Assembly: GCA_963556255.1 (NCBI GenBank) | Contig: OY744609.1 | Span: 5,825,753 to 5,889,752, forward strand | Source of the DNA: Allolobophora icterica | Taxonomy: Eukaryota > Annelida > Clitellata > Crassiclitellata > Lumbricidae | Direction of reading: 5' to 3' | DNA length: 64,000 nt | Shown here: one piece after another, positions 9,727 to 21,680 of the stretch | Layout: every line of letters starts with the position of its first letter | Position numbering within the stretch: position 1 is the first letter of the stretch | The notes under the pieces: model-generated | Databases searched by the model: none | What the model saw: the letters and a program-made list of their open reading frames with translations, nothing else | What the model was told of the DNA's origin: nothing | Program-made: the position numbers and the translations under genes

Positions 9727-12700
9727 ATGGTAAGATGTCTACTGGCGGCTAGAAGAGTCTAAAAAGCACTGCTTTCTGACAGCCACAGAATTTTCACGCT
9801 CCCCTACCGTAGACTTCTGCTCGCATCTCGGTTATGCAGCGCCCGTCATTAGGCACAACGACATGGAATCGTTTCCTCCTCAGCATCCCCTCCTCTTCTT
9901 TTAATCAGTCGCTTAAGACTGATCTTTTCCGCATACTCTGGGTGTGGAGCGCCTCTCAGTAGAGATCTTGAAATGGCTCTATATAAATTGCAAATGATTG
10001 ACTGATTGAGTTTAGAACAGTACTTCTTAGACATTCTGAGGCTTCGAGGAGCCCATCCGCGGACGGGTTCTTTTCGACATCAGCTTGTATATTACCCGAT
10101 ATATAAATATCGTCACTGTTTACAACGACACTGCGTATGTTACTATTGCGTGTTTATAACTGTTTATTAGGCTAGCTATGAACACCTTGTTGTGTTCTCA
10201 CGTTTTATGTTTCTCATTCCTTGATATTTTTGGCAAACTCAGCATATCCACGGACAGGTACTTTTCATTCATTCATTCATTCATTCATTCATTCATTCGA
10301 AGATTTATATAGCGCCACTTCAAGGAAACTACTCAGCAGCGCTCCCGACACCAGCACGTTCATATAAGACAGTTTTAAGATTTGTAAGAAATAGGCCAGG
10401 GGTGACCCCAGGACACGCGGAGCTCTAAGGGAAGTCTATTTTCGACATCAGTTTATATAAAAGCCGATAAATAAATATCGTCAAAGTTTACTACGACTCT
10501 ACGTAGGTTATTATGGCGTTTTTATAACTGTTTAATAGGTTATGTATGAACATCTTGTCGTGTTCTCACGTTTTATGTTTCTCATTCCTTGATATTTTTT
10601 GCAAACTCAAATCCTAGATCGTTTTTTTAATACGGTCAAAACTGTGATAACGGCTATCATTCGGCGCCCCGGTAACCAATAATTCAATTCAATCAATTAT
10701 TTTTTATTGAAGCCATTAGAGAACAAAGCAGTATCAACATAACACAATTTTCAGCATTTGCGACAAATGGAGACCCAGAAGGGATAGAAATCCAGCTGGG
10801 TAGGGCCACCTAAGTTGTCAGTACCATCGCCATAAATATCAATGTGAAACTCTTACAATCAATACTAGGCCTTAATCGGTTACTCCGATGAAGAAAATAA
10901 AAAGTGATGGAGACAAATCTAAATTAGAACTTAATTGATTGGTACATAGCCTATGGAATTCAAACAAAGTTGGTGTAACTGCAGCTGACGGTTAACATTA
11001 TCCAATATCAAGTGATTAAAGATTGGAAACAAGCATAAATGAAAAACACAAAAAACGCGAAAAAACAAGAAGAACACCAACAAAGTAAGGAATCGAATAC
11101 CAGAACAGAAGACGTTAGTGACATCAGCTAAAAATGAAGTGAAGCAAAGAAGATTTATGAAGGTCATTAATATAGAATAAGAATTTAAAGAAACAAGTAA
11201 TCACACGCCTATAAGAAAGAAAACTCAATTATATAATTGTAAGGACAGACATAAAACTTAACAAGTCGGGAGTAAAGTGTGAGGAAAAAAATGCCAGCAA
11301 CACAGTTTACGAGTACTATGATCCCATGCAACAGGGCCAGTGCATTTAATCGAGAATAGATGTGAATTAGTTCGAACAAATCAGTGAGAACAATCAGAAA
11401 GTTGACTTCATGACACACATCATGACATTTTTTTCGTTTATATTATTAGTTTGGAAAATTCAGTGGCATAAGAGTTCTGTACCGCTTTCATTCGAATCTG
11501 CTTAAATTTATTCCTATAATTAGTGAATTTCGCTCTATTCTCAGAATTGGGGTTTTAAACATATTTTAGATGCAGCTTGTTCTTTCTACATGATTTCAAC
11601 AAGCCCAGAATCAATCAAGGTGGCTTGTTAGAATGGGCGTCCGCATGAATTTTTCTAGGGGGCAAAATTTTGTGGGGGAGAAAAATTATAGTAGAGGGAT
11701 CGAACTAAAGCTTTTTCATGGAATGGCTATTCATGAACACAGAACACGTGACACCTTTAAAAACAAATAATGGTCAAATACTGTACCTAAATTATTGTTT
11801 TTTTCTCCACAAAATATCGTGTTGGAACTGCTGTAATTATCATAATAATAAGGATTTATTGTTGTAAAATGTACGCAAAATCCAGGTTGGGGCAAATGCC
11901 TCTTGCCCTCCTCCGGACGCCTGTGATTGAGAGCAGAACTACATTGTTAATTTGCTGGAATTAAAGAAAATACCTGATCAAAATAAGTATTTTGAAACAA
12001 ATCGAAAAATTAAGTATATGCAAGACTATAGTATCCCGCCTCACAAGAGCCGACCCTTCAGACGAAGTTCTCTGCGAAAGTACCACCCCCAGATGCTCAA
12101 TTGATTCACCATTAATTTTACGGGTGCTATAAGACGTTTCTCAATTATTAAGGGAGAGAGAGCTACGATTATCAGATATATAGTCAGAAATAACACAGAT
12201 TAATGTTGAGAAGTCGATAATTTTGGACCTGGCATTAGTAACAATATTGTCTAGTAAAGATGCCGTGGTATCGGTAAATCTCGCAGACCACTAACCAATC
12301 ACTCGGGGACCGGTAGTCAATCATTCTGCGACTCGATGACAAGTCACTCATGGACTGGAACCATGACACAGATCACAGATTGACTGGTACGAGCTTAGAC
12401 GACTTTGCGTGACGTCATAATACAACAACAACTAACTGATCTCATATTTACATTTAATGTCGAATAGATTCGAATATACTACGAATATCCAACGTTGTAT
12501 TGTATTGTATTTACGAATTTATAAAGCGCCTATCGCAGTACAACCTATCAGTGTGAAGAGCCCCGTCGGAAAATAAATTCCTAAGAAAGCGAGACGTAGC
12601 AGCAATGCCCCCAGGGAGGTTGAAGACAAGACAAGACAAGTGTTCCTACATCTGCTGTAGCCTAACTGTCGCTGTCTCAGCATCTGTATTTATTCCTTCT

Positions 12701-14284
12701 GTGCCTCTCACCACATTTGTTTTTTTTTCTCCATCTCTTTCTCTCTGACTCGATCTCTGTCCGACTTTCTCTCTGTCTTTGAGTCAATCCCTGTCGCTCT
12801 CTATTCGTTTTTTTTTACCATTATGTCGCTTCAAGTCTTTAGGAGACCACATGCGATGTCATATAGCGAAAACATACATGTATGAACTGTAAAATTTCAG
12901 ATCAAGAACGTCATTTTTGTGGGCCTCTGCATGCTCCTTGTTATCCAAAGTAAGACCGTTTCCTTATAATACGAACATTTGCTTAATCGAATTGAATAAA
13001 ACTCGCAATTGTTAACGACTTTATTTTTATCGACTGCGGTGATGTCGATAACGGCGACTATAACGCAGACGCTTAAGGTTGTAATTGTAATTGTAGGTGC
13101 TTACTTATATTACTTATATTGCGCCTATTTAAGGAAACTCACCAGACTTGCACCGACCTAATTGCACAAGCCCACTTATTCAACAGAATGGTCTTCAAGC
13201 ACATGCGAAATAGAGGCATGGAAAGTAGAAGAAGCTTATGCAGCAGATTGCACAAAACCAGTTCCAGAATGAAGAGCACCTCAGTTTGAGGGCCTGTCCG
13301 AACCCTCCCGCAAGAACGCAGTCTCAAATAGTGAATTCGCCAAGGAAAATTCTTGAATTTTGTTGATTTCTAACCGATAAAATAGAGTTCTCATACATCA
13401 GCAAATGCAAAATGCAAAACATGTAGTATATGTAATACATCGACCTTTATACATTAATTTCTAATTTGAAGACAACATTTGAAATAGGTGTAATCTGCGA
13501 CAAGGAAGACGATGGTGATGAAGATCGCGTGGTCAAGAGACCTAGTGTTAACTTTGTGAATGCTCCAACTACGTGTGACTACCCTGAATATTGCCAAATC
13601 CGTGACGTGTGTAAGTTTTGTCAGTGGTTGCTTTGCTTAAAATGCGTTGCATCACTCCAGTTTATAATACGGTTTAGGCAACCCCGAGTCTGAGTGTATG
13701 TATATTATGTGATTTAAGATTTTAAGAAGCCTTAGGGTGCGTAGTGGATTCTCAAAGTGATCCCGTTCTTCTGCTGAGTCCAAACGCATTCCCGGAGACG
13801 GTGGTTGTTAGGGTTAACTTTCTGGAATTAACCGATATCATCAGTGTGGTTGCAACACACATTGACATAAACTTTAACCAACAATCAAGAACTTTTAAGT
13901 GTGAAAAGTTCATGCATCTTCGATATACTACAACAACTCACAACCTGGAAGAAAATCGCACTTTTCCGACATTCAAACATCGAAAATGACTTCGTCTAAG
14001 TTATTCTCTGCATTTAGGGCAGCAATTGAAGTAGTCCACATTAACATTAAAATCTTAAGATAGAATTAATTCATATTAAATGCTCATTGCCGTCCAGAAG
14101 ATTTTCTAGTAAATTGTGTGGTGGACTAGTCGATGGCTAACTTAACCTGTACTAACAACGACTCTATTAATAATGGCGCTATTATCCAACATATTCGTGT
14201 AATAGTTCTTGTATCTTGTTTTTCGAAAACCAAGAGAGGATTAATTCCAAAACTTTTTTTCGTACAGGTATTCCATGCCAATAG
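9727..14284 (+). CDS. Gene B: secreted four-cysteine peptide precursor, 63 residues
   Basis: Exon 1 ends with the ATG at 9727-9729, directly followed by GTAAG. Coding exons 2-4 are 12901-12949, 13488-13610 and 14268-14284 (TAG stop). No ATG occurs in the roughly 85-nt 5' UTR. Exon 2 encodes the signal-peptide core. Exon 3 has the acidic propeptide and one Lys-Arg at residues 34-35; the second dibasic site of A, C and D is absent. The predicted mature peptide is therefore 28 residues, with cysteines at 47, 53, 59 and 62 (C-x5-C-x5-C-x2-C) and one residue after the last. Exon 3 is identical to gene E, and exon 4 gives two residue differences from it. Intron 1 is about 3.2 kb and contains non-LTR retrotransposon debris. 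Function unknown; secretion is predicted from sequence. Confidence 0.75.
9845..10015 (+). mobile_element. L2-type 3' fragment in gene B intron 1
   Basis: A short C-terminal coding block (Ser-Leu-Lys-Thr-Asp-Leu-Phe-Arg) is followed by a GAGCGCCTCTCAGTAG end, GGCTCTATATAAATT and a TTGACTGATTGA tail. The copy in gene E is at 51255-51425. Confidence 0.6.
10265..10435 (-). mobile_element. L2-type 3' fragment with ATTC tail, gene B intron 1
   Basis: Minus orientation: (CATT)n at 10268-10299, then TATATAGCGCCACTTC and the body. The copy at 51676-51831 has fewer CATT units. Confidence 0.6.
10675..11425 (-). mobile_element. Non-LTR retrotransposon remnant, second type
   Basis: The minus strand ends in an AATAAAAAATAATTGATTG-type tail. 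It carries a degraded C-terminal coding block resembling the better-preserved remnant at 27600-28925. The copy in gene E intron 1 spans about 52085-52820. Confidence 0.5.
12496..12625 (-). mobile_element. Short L2 3'-end remnant in gene B intron 1
   Basis: Retains the TTGTA-type tail and GCGC-rich end seen at 961-1080, but has lost the reverse-transcriptase part. The same remnant is at about 53950-54080 in gene E, so the insertion predates the A/B split. Confidence 0.5.
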
Positions 14285-14597
14285 ACTGCAGCAGCGCCTC
14301 TTTGATGCTTACGGGTAAGTGTTCACTGTGCTGCCCCTTTTAAAAATATTGGGTTTAGCACAACCGCTTAGCAATTTAATAGTAACTCTGCTTTGTCTAA
14401 TGTAACAAAAAACAAAAGTGCTTCGAATGCATCTAAAACACATTGCCTGGTGTAAAGAGTAGTTTCATTGCTGAAAGATGCATACAATAACTTTGCATTT
14501 CCTTTCTATATCCTTACCTAGCATACTCGATGTATGTTTCGGATGTATCGAAGATAATGTATTTGCCTAAAGATAGATTTCGTTACGATTGTTGCAG

Positions 14598-15055
14598 ATT
14601 CGTCCGATTAACGGCAGACAGAAAAAGAGACGCCATCCAGCTAACAAAAATCTGTATCGTGAAGTAATTAGAGGACATCCACATTTTAAGAAATTGATTT
14701 ATTATTTCAATTATTGAGACCTAATCGAAATTACAAGAAACTAATTTAATAACTGCATCGCATGAACGCGTGTTCTAATTTGTATTCATCTATTATAATT
14801 AGTTAGGTTATAATTAGTGCTACATTTTCGTCTACATTGGGTTCATGCAGCAACTGAATCTAAATCCTGGAAAATAGGATCCCTCCCTGTACGCACAAGT
14901 ACTTTTTTCACTCCTTCCCCATCTGTGTACGAACTCTTGACGCCCCCGCTCCCCTAAGACCAGCTGCCGAATGTGTCAGTAGGACAGGTCATGGCAGCGG
15001 CTGTCTGCACTTTAGGCCAGATTGAAGGATGAATAATCCATGGACTCGTCGCTGA
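14598..15055 (+). other. Gene B exon 5, 3' UTR
   Basis: Follows the acceptor TTGTTGCAG. Exon 4 runs to 14314 and is followed by GTAAGTG. The position equivalent to the AATAAA of the other copies reads AATAAT (15032-15037), a weaker polyadenylation signal. The 3' end is estimated. Confidence 0.45.
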
Positions 15056-15249
15056 GCTGTGTGATTGTTTAATAATAGCGTTCAGAGGTTAGGACCGTAA
15101 GGTGGCATACAAGTGACACCTCTCCCACAATCCTACTTCCCCGTAGAACCTGATAGCTGAAAGTCTGGCTCACTTGAAGGCCAATCAATTTGAAGGCCAA
15201 TATAGGCTAATCATAAGTTTTACGCCCCCCTGCGCATTTAAAAAAACTT

Positions 15250-16050
15250 CTCTGATGTTACACTCGACAAATATTACTTGCTGGTGAAGTTGATCCTGCT
15301 TTACGGTTTATTGCCAGTCTCTCGAATAGTTCTTTCCTTTCCCCTTAGTGGATGACATATTTATCCTTTTCTCCTCACCGGTTGTGGCACACGTTGTATT
15401 TTTCGTGGGATTTTGCAACTGGTTCTACCCCCGCCAGAGTTCAGTGTTTTCAGGTACCAGAATACAGAAATGTTTCACCCACCGATATAGATAACATGCA
15501 ATTGTATATATGCAAGTACGCATGCACACGGACATTTATATAGCGCATGCTGGGTACCTTTCAACCCCAAATAAACACGGATTTCTGAGAGCTATCATCA
15601 CTGAGCTTCATAATATGGAAATTTTAGGAATCAATGAACCAAACTCGTGCTCCAAATATTTGAAATGTATTGCTTTGTTATACTGGTCTCCAATCGCCAT
15701 AACAAGTCAATTAGCATGCACCAATGTGAAATAGTTTATCATAGGTGCGGAAATTGTTATTATAACCAACAAACAATAACAACTTAAAAACTTGCTCGAA
15801 AAGGTTTCTCTTGTGAACAAATTTCACACCTATTGTATGGAACAATAGCATTTTGATTGCTGACAACATAAATATCAAGTAAACACAAATCTTATATGGG
15901 CTCAAACATTGAAATCATCATTCTAATTAATATTCATAATGACGATGGGATGCATCCATGAGCGAATAAAAATCAGTACCAAAGCTCTAAAATACAGAAT
16001 AAAAATTAATAAAACATCTGAAAGATGGACACAACAGCCTTCAGAGGGAG
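15250..16050. other. Duplicated flank after gene B, no gene seen
   Basis: Matches 4380-5200 and 47980-48790. Short ORFs are not conserved. Confidence 0.45.
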
Positions 16051-16360
16051 TAAGTGGTCGAGTTTATTTTTTCTGCGCTAGCTGTGTTCACCTGGTCACC
16101 GCTCTCATCGCTCTGCCACACGTCCTTTCGCATGCACCTATACTATGCAGCAGCGCGCTTTCTCGTCGTTGGACCCACGATGTCGAACTGGCTTCCTCCT
16201 GAGCTGCGGTCTCTTCCGAGACACTCGTCCACCGCTTCCTTCTCTTCTCTTAAGACCTCCCTTTCGCCGAGGTTGCGCTGGGCGCGCCTCTGAATAATCT
16301 CCTGGAAAAGGCGCTATGTAAAAACTCAGTTGACTGAGGATTGATTTAGTTTAAAAACTC
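16051..16360 (+). mobile_element. L2-type retrotransposon 3' fragment
   Basis: Same fragment as 5215-5508 but with an open C-terminal coding block (16054-16293) containing Val-Gly-Pro-Thr and Trp-Leu-Pro-Pro-Glu-Leu-Arg. A truncated copy is at 48793-48925. Confidence 0.65.
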
Positions 16361-16884
16361 AATACGTCGTACGCTCTGTCCTTCCGAAAAGCAGTGTTAA
16401 ATGTCGGACGAAGGAAGCCCATTTGCCAATACTCCAACACGGCATTCTTATAGACCTATCTTACATGCATATTAGGGTGGGGCAAAAAGTAATAGAAACT
16501 CGAGTTCAGTTCCCGGACAAACCTAAATCGAAGGTCCATGTTAAAGTTGATATTGCACCAAAAATGGATTTTTGATATGTATCACCGTTTTCTAGCAACT
16601 TTGTCTGAAACACCAGACCGAAAACGCAATATGTTGTACAATGAGAGCTGGTCTTACATCAGCCGGTTTAATGGTTATGACTTTCAAATTAAGAACCCAA
16701 AGTTAAAGCTACAAACAACAATGAGTAATAAAATAAATGAAAAAGCATCTGACACAGTACTGCAGTGTAAATGTTTTAACTTAGTTCAGGAAATCAGCTT
16801 TAGTTTCTGTAGTTGGCAAGTCCAATCTTGATTTCTTCATTTGAATGATAACACCGTGGCGTGAGTCATGTCCGTGAACTCGGC

Positions 16885-18980
16885 CTCAGACTGCAGAAAC
16901 TCTACTTAAACTGTCCTCTTATCTCTCCTCTCTGGTTGCTACACTGCGTTTGACAGATCCCAGATTTCGTTGCTTGCTCTATTTGACATCTCTGCTGCCT
17001 TTGACATGGTTGACCATGAGATCCTCCTGCAACGTCTCGAGTTCTCAAGTGGTCTCAGAGGCTCATCTCTTCTTTGGTTCCGGTCCTATCTTACAGATCG
17101 CACACAAACGATAATCTGGGGTGACTCCAGAACACACTGGGTTACTATCAAGTTTGGTGTCCCCAGGGATCAGTACTTGGCCCACTCCTTTACCTGCTTT
17201 AATCAGCTGATATTACCTCCAGCTTTGTAACGCATTTAACCACTGGCCGCCTCTATGCTGATGACGCCCAGCTCTACGTGCATGGGTCTCCGTATGCTCA
17301 GCTGTTTCTTACTGCTCGCATTGATGCTCTCTTTCATGATCTTCATGCATGGCTGTCCTTAAACATGTTTTCTCCCCTTGCCTGGGCATGACGTGTATAT
17401 ACGTCATAGCGTAGCCTTTCGGCTGCGGGGGAAGCCGTATATATACGTCATGCAAGTTATTGATTTTCGCTGGCCTGGAGATGCCGTATAAATACATCGT
17501 ACAAGGCTAAGTTGTTCTAGATTAGCTGTACAGTGTTGCTAAAATTATTCTAGGTTAGGTATTCTAGGATAGGACAAGGGTTATCCATTAGTAAAGGCCT
17601 TTTGTTGACAACTTCTAGAGTCCACAACGTTGTAGTGTCGCGCTAGATTTCATTTAGTAAATAAAACCACGGCATCCAGAAGTCGTAAGTGAAAATCAGC
17701 AGAAGTTTTGGCAGACATTTTTGCGGACGATAATTCTTTATTATATTCAAATTCAGAATTAGATGAATCGGAATTTGATCTCGATAGTTTAGATAGAGAT
17801 TACAACGCGAACAGTAGCAGAGGTACAGACTCAGAAAAGCAAACAGAAAGTATGAATGTGCGGTTGTTGGTGCTGCTGACTTGAAACTGATACTATTGTC
17901 TGATACAAATGATACTGATACTGATACTATTGATTTAGTAGTAAAAACTGAAAAAGCAGTTGTCAGAATGAAGAACACTGAGTTACTAATAAGTTAAAGA
18001 CCATGACACAAAATTGTATTTTCTGCTAAATTTATTCCCCAGGAGCTGGTTGTTAACGCACTAGGTTATTCCCCAGTTAAGGGGTTAAACCCAGCAGAGA
18101 CCCAATTGATTTAGTTTGGCACTCGTCAACAACTGGCCAAGGTTGACTACCCTCTTTTATCTCAAAGCTTTCCTTTTTATACATTCTCTGCATCTGACCG
18201 CAACCTGGGTATAATTCTTGATAGCTCCCTTTCTTTTTCTGACTATATATCTCTAATCTCACCCGCTTGTGCTACTGCCATCTCCGACGTCTCAAGGCTA
18301 TCCGAAGATCTGTCTCCTCTCCAGTCTTTACTCCCATTGTCTATGCCTTTATCTGCTCTCGCATTGATTACTGTAACTCCCTCTTTGTTGGCCTCCCCAA
18401 AGTCCATCTCTCCCCTCTACAATCTGTTCTTAAAGCAGCTGCCAGACAAATCACCCGTCTCCCACGATTCTCCCATATTTCCACATTCATGTTTGAACAT
18501 CTTCACCGGATTCCTCTTACTGCCCGCATCCAACTAAAGGTACATACAGTATATGACTTATTTGTTCCCCAGTGAGAAAGGTGATGGTCCAGTCTCGTTC
18601 CAACTAAAGGTACTTATCCATATTTGCCGATCTTACCTGGGTCTTGCTCCTAAATACCTCTGTGACCCACTACGTCTTCCTACTTCAGCTAGCTCCCTTC
18701 GCCCTCTTCGCTCCTCTGATCGACTTGACTCATTTGTTCCCCCAGTGAGAACGGTGATACCCCAGTCTGGTTCCTTTGTTACTATTGGCCCTTCATTGTG
18801 GAATCAGCTTCCTCATTCGGCCCGGGCTGCAGTACTATCCGGTGGTCCTGCCACAGCTTTTCGTTGTCTTTAAACTTGCCTTTATTCCCGAGAACCTTCG
18901 CACTGGGAGCGCCCTTGATTGGTGGGAACTTGGTAGAGGCACTTATAAGTTTTTAAATACAATACAATACAATACAATAT
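16885..18980 (+). mobile_element. L2-type retrotransposon inserted in the hAT element
   Basis: 5'-truncated. It carries LFDISAAFDMVDH, a degraded GVPRDQ block, ADDAQLYVHG and a C-terminal domain (18100-18880). It ends AGCGCCCTTGATTGG and an AATACAATAC tail at 18957-18980. Frameshifts make it dead. Interrupted at 17374-18082. Confidence 0.8.
17374..18082 (+). mobile_element. piggyBac-like element inserted in the L2 copy
   Basis: Inverted ends CCCCTTGCCTGGG and CCCAGTTAAGGGG. TTAA follows at 18083; the left TTAA is missing. Removing the segment restores the L2 reading frame. It encodes an acidic frame (about 17699-17883) typical of piggyBac transposase N-termini (Ala-Asp-Ile-Phe-Ala-Asp-Asp), with palindromic TATATACGTCA motifs near 17400-17450. 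The transposase core is absent. Confidence 0.75.
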
Positions 18981-19252
18981 AGTAGTGTACTGTGTAATTT
19001 GTGTATTAAAGTGATTGTGTAATATATTATAGTCGACATTAATGAGTTTCTATGACCCTATTGTAATAAGATTAATGCATTTGTTATTTATTTCTAATGA
19101 ACTATATGACGTCACACATTTTTCAAAGTTGCGACCCCTAGACATGATACAAAATATGAAAATTAATTATTTTATTAACCAGTAGATGAGGGAGCTTCTA
19201 TTTATCGTTGTCTGGTTGAGGCAACCGGTATTTGCCCCACCCTAATGCATAT

Positions 19253-20920
19253 TGGTCCTGTATGGTACGATACACGATGCCCATATCCTTATTCTTATCC
19301 TATTCCTTGGTCATAGGCCTACATAATGACGTTGCTGTTCTTCCCTAGTCAGACAAGGGAGCAGAATGATGATTATTTTATTTTGTTATTGCGAATAAAT
19401 TATACTCTTCGATTTACTATTTCACAACCAACTGTGTCACATTAATTTAATCACTGCTACCAACTTCTTAACGTAGGATACGATTTGTGAGTGGCAAATG
19501 TGGGGTGAGGGCCTAAGCGGGGCTTTAGTCGAGGGTATTCGCGGGTATACAGCGTATGCTCACCTCTAGAGACCGTATACTCACCTCACAAAATGCATGT
19601 ATTTATGTTTATTTATATTAAAATACTGTAGCGTAAACTCACAAAATACTGCACCGTAAACCCACATCTAATTCGTCTCGGAAAACTATCCGGTAGCGTA
19701 TACTCACCTCTAATTTTACCACTATAGCCCTGGGCTTAAGGCACGGTTAGGCACTCTATTTCACCTAGGTTTCAGACAGGAACAACCCTAAAACCACAGT
19801 AGCGGAGTTCAGCCTCGAAGCGATCAAAAGCCATTGATAAAAACGTTATGTAGGGGGAACTTTTTAAAGCGTGTTCAAATGGATCTGTGCATTTATGCAT
19901 AATACCATCCATTGCTTAACGACGTCTTACGGCTGCCACGGTCGTTGACGTAAAACTGATTAAATTCATTTTCAAAATTTACATCTTGAAGATGATTTAC
20001 ATGTTAATGACAGGTAATGTAACCTCACGTAACGGAAATGTGAATAAGATTTAAAGATGATAATGCAATGTAGCCCAATTTCTTGTGACTTAATGTTTCA
20101 TAATTCAATGTATACAAGAGGCAATACTTCAATTTCCGTCCTACTGTTCATCCTTAGCCTTGAGTTGGTTTCACTCGGAAGATCGCACGAACTTCGAAAT
20201 GCGATGGAATCTTAGTAATTTCGAAGACTTCGGTCTCAACGATCGAGTCCTGGCCCTCTGGCGGTCGGAAATCGAAACGCTGGACAAGACTGGCTATAAA
20301 GAGAAAGGAGCTCTGACGACCTAGAACAAATTAAACACTTCGAGAAAGATAAACTAATATCCCGAGATCCTTGACATGCTAGTGGTTAGCGAGCTGGACA
20401 GTAAGCTCAGAAGCAGGGTAGGCACAAAAATCCATCCGTGCTTAGAAATTTATATTTCACTTGCTATACCTAATAAAAAACTCAATTGTGAAATATTCGT
20501 AAACCATACTCGTCGTGATATGCCACAAGGAAATAAAATCGACCCACTCAATATAACAATTTAACGACGAGCTGCGTTGATTTCCATTAGCTTTTAGTAC
20601 AGCAACGTCGTTCAGGTTGTAAGGGACTGCTTGTTGTCTGCAATAAATTTTGAACTTAAAGTGAACTTGAAAATCTTTTCAGAATGCTGCACTCTGGCTA
20701 AACTCAAGGGTATCACCAGGTCTCACACTTGCACTCACTCTCAGACATATTAAGAAAAAACCTATCCGAGAAACAGCAAAAGAAAACTCACATTTAGTGT
20801 AAGGAAACTTATTATCGTGTACTGTTAGGGTACCGCATTCAAGTGTGGCGTGGTGTGCGGTAGTGTCGTGTAGTCTATTATGGCACGGTGTAATGTGGTA
20901 AATTGATAAGCGTAGTCTAT
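19253..20920. other. Duplicated flank, no gene seen
   Basis: Up to about 20430 it matches 5605-6250; beyond that it is partly related to 6250-7400. ORFs are short and broken. Confidence 0.4.
19518..19732. mobile_element. hAT-type element with GTATACTCACC motifs (independent insertion)
   Basis: Same family as 3183-3391 at a different site. Flanks GGCCTAAG (19510-19517) and GGCTTAAG (19733-19740) match 7 of 8. The right end reads CTATAGCCCTG. Confidence 0.75.
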
Positions 20921-20924
20921 ATTG

Positions 20925-21298
20925 GCCTCTCCTCTATTAATGCATCTAAGCTTTAGTCCATCCTTAATGCTGCTGCTCGCCTCATAGGGCCTCATAGGGC
21001 CTCATAAAGTTTGCCAATATCTCTTCCTACATTCTAGACACCCTTCACTGGCTTCCCATTTACCAACGCGTCCAGTTTAAGGTCCTTTCCCTTATGCGTA
21101 ACTGTCGAGCTGGCTCAGCTCCGCTGTATTTCATGGCTTACTGCACTGCGGTTTCCAGTTTGCCTGGTCGGATCTCTCTCCGGTCATCTGCCCGTGGCCA
21201 CTTGTTTGCGCACTGCTACGGTCCAGTATCGTAGTTTTGCGGTCGTGGTCCCCTCCAGCTGGAACCGCCTGCATCAGGCCTTTGAGCTTGTCCTCCTC

Positions 21299-21366
<68 letters not shown>

Positions 21367-21510
21367 GCTCTCGCTCTCTCTGTCTCGCTCTCTGTCTCTC
21401 TGTCCCTGTCTATGTCTCTGTCTCTGTCTGTCTGTCTCTGTCTCTGTCTGTCTGTCTGTCTGTCTCTGTCTCTGTCTCTGTCTCTGTCTCCGTCTCTGTC
21501 TCTGTCTCTG

Positions 21511-21577
<67 letters not shown>

Positions 21578-21680
21578 TGTCCAGTTCCGTAAGCACCTGA
21601 ATAGATTTCTCTTTGTCAGTGAAGACACAGACCCGGGTCGGGAGCGCCGCTGAATTTGAGTGGCGCTATATAAACTTTCG
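20925..21680 (+). mobile_element. L2-type 3' remnant split by a microsatellite
   Basis: C-terminal ORF2 blocks (Leu-Asn-Ala-Ala-Ala-Arg, Leu-His-Trp-Leu-Pro, Trp-Asn-Arg-Leu) precede the microsatellite. Phe-Arg-Lys-His-Leu-Asn follows it, then GGGAGCGCCGCTGAATTTG and GGCGCTATATAAA. Confidence 0.7.
21297..21577 (+). repeat. Compound microsatellite (TCTG)n/(TC)n/(TCTCTG)n
   Basis: 280 bp of pyrimidine microsatellite, starting as TCTG units, then TC, TCTCTG and TC again. It is open in several frames on both strands, giving artefactual Ser-Leu and Arg-Glu ORFs. Confidence 0.95.

Larger units (their letters stand above)
1..15250. repeat. Segmental duplication, copy 1 (genes A and B)
   Basis: Matches 43488-56740 at a high level through exons, introns and shared insertions, at offsets of about 43.4 kb for gene A and 41.5 kb for gene B. 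Copy 2 lacks roughly 5.3-6.5 kb and 7.26-8.17 kb of this copy. The left boundary is beyond base 1. Confidence 0.75.
16473..19244. mobile_element. hAT-type transposon hosting nested insertions
   Basis: Ends TAGGGTGGGGCAAA and TTTGCCCCACCCTA are perfect inverted repeats. Perfect 8-bp target duplication ATGCATAT (16465-16472, 19245-19252). The uninterrupted target is present near 5600. Its own sequence is 16473 to about 16880 and 18981-19244. A 97-codon ORF (16538-16831) is not recognisable as transposase. Confidence 0.8.

Noticed and set aside
14268..14314. Alternative open frame through the whole of exon 4
   Set aside because: It needs a different exon 3 phase from the one all copies show, and it is broken in the A and D copies.
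17309..17497. 62-codon minus-strand ORF near TATATACGTCA motifs
   Set aside because: It spans the boundary between L2 and piggyBac-like sequence, so it cannot be an ancestral coding unit.
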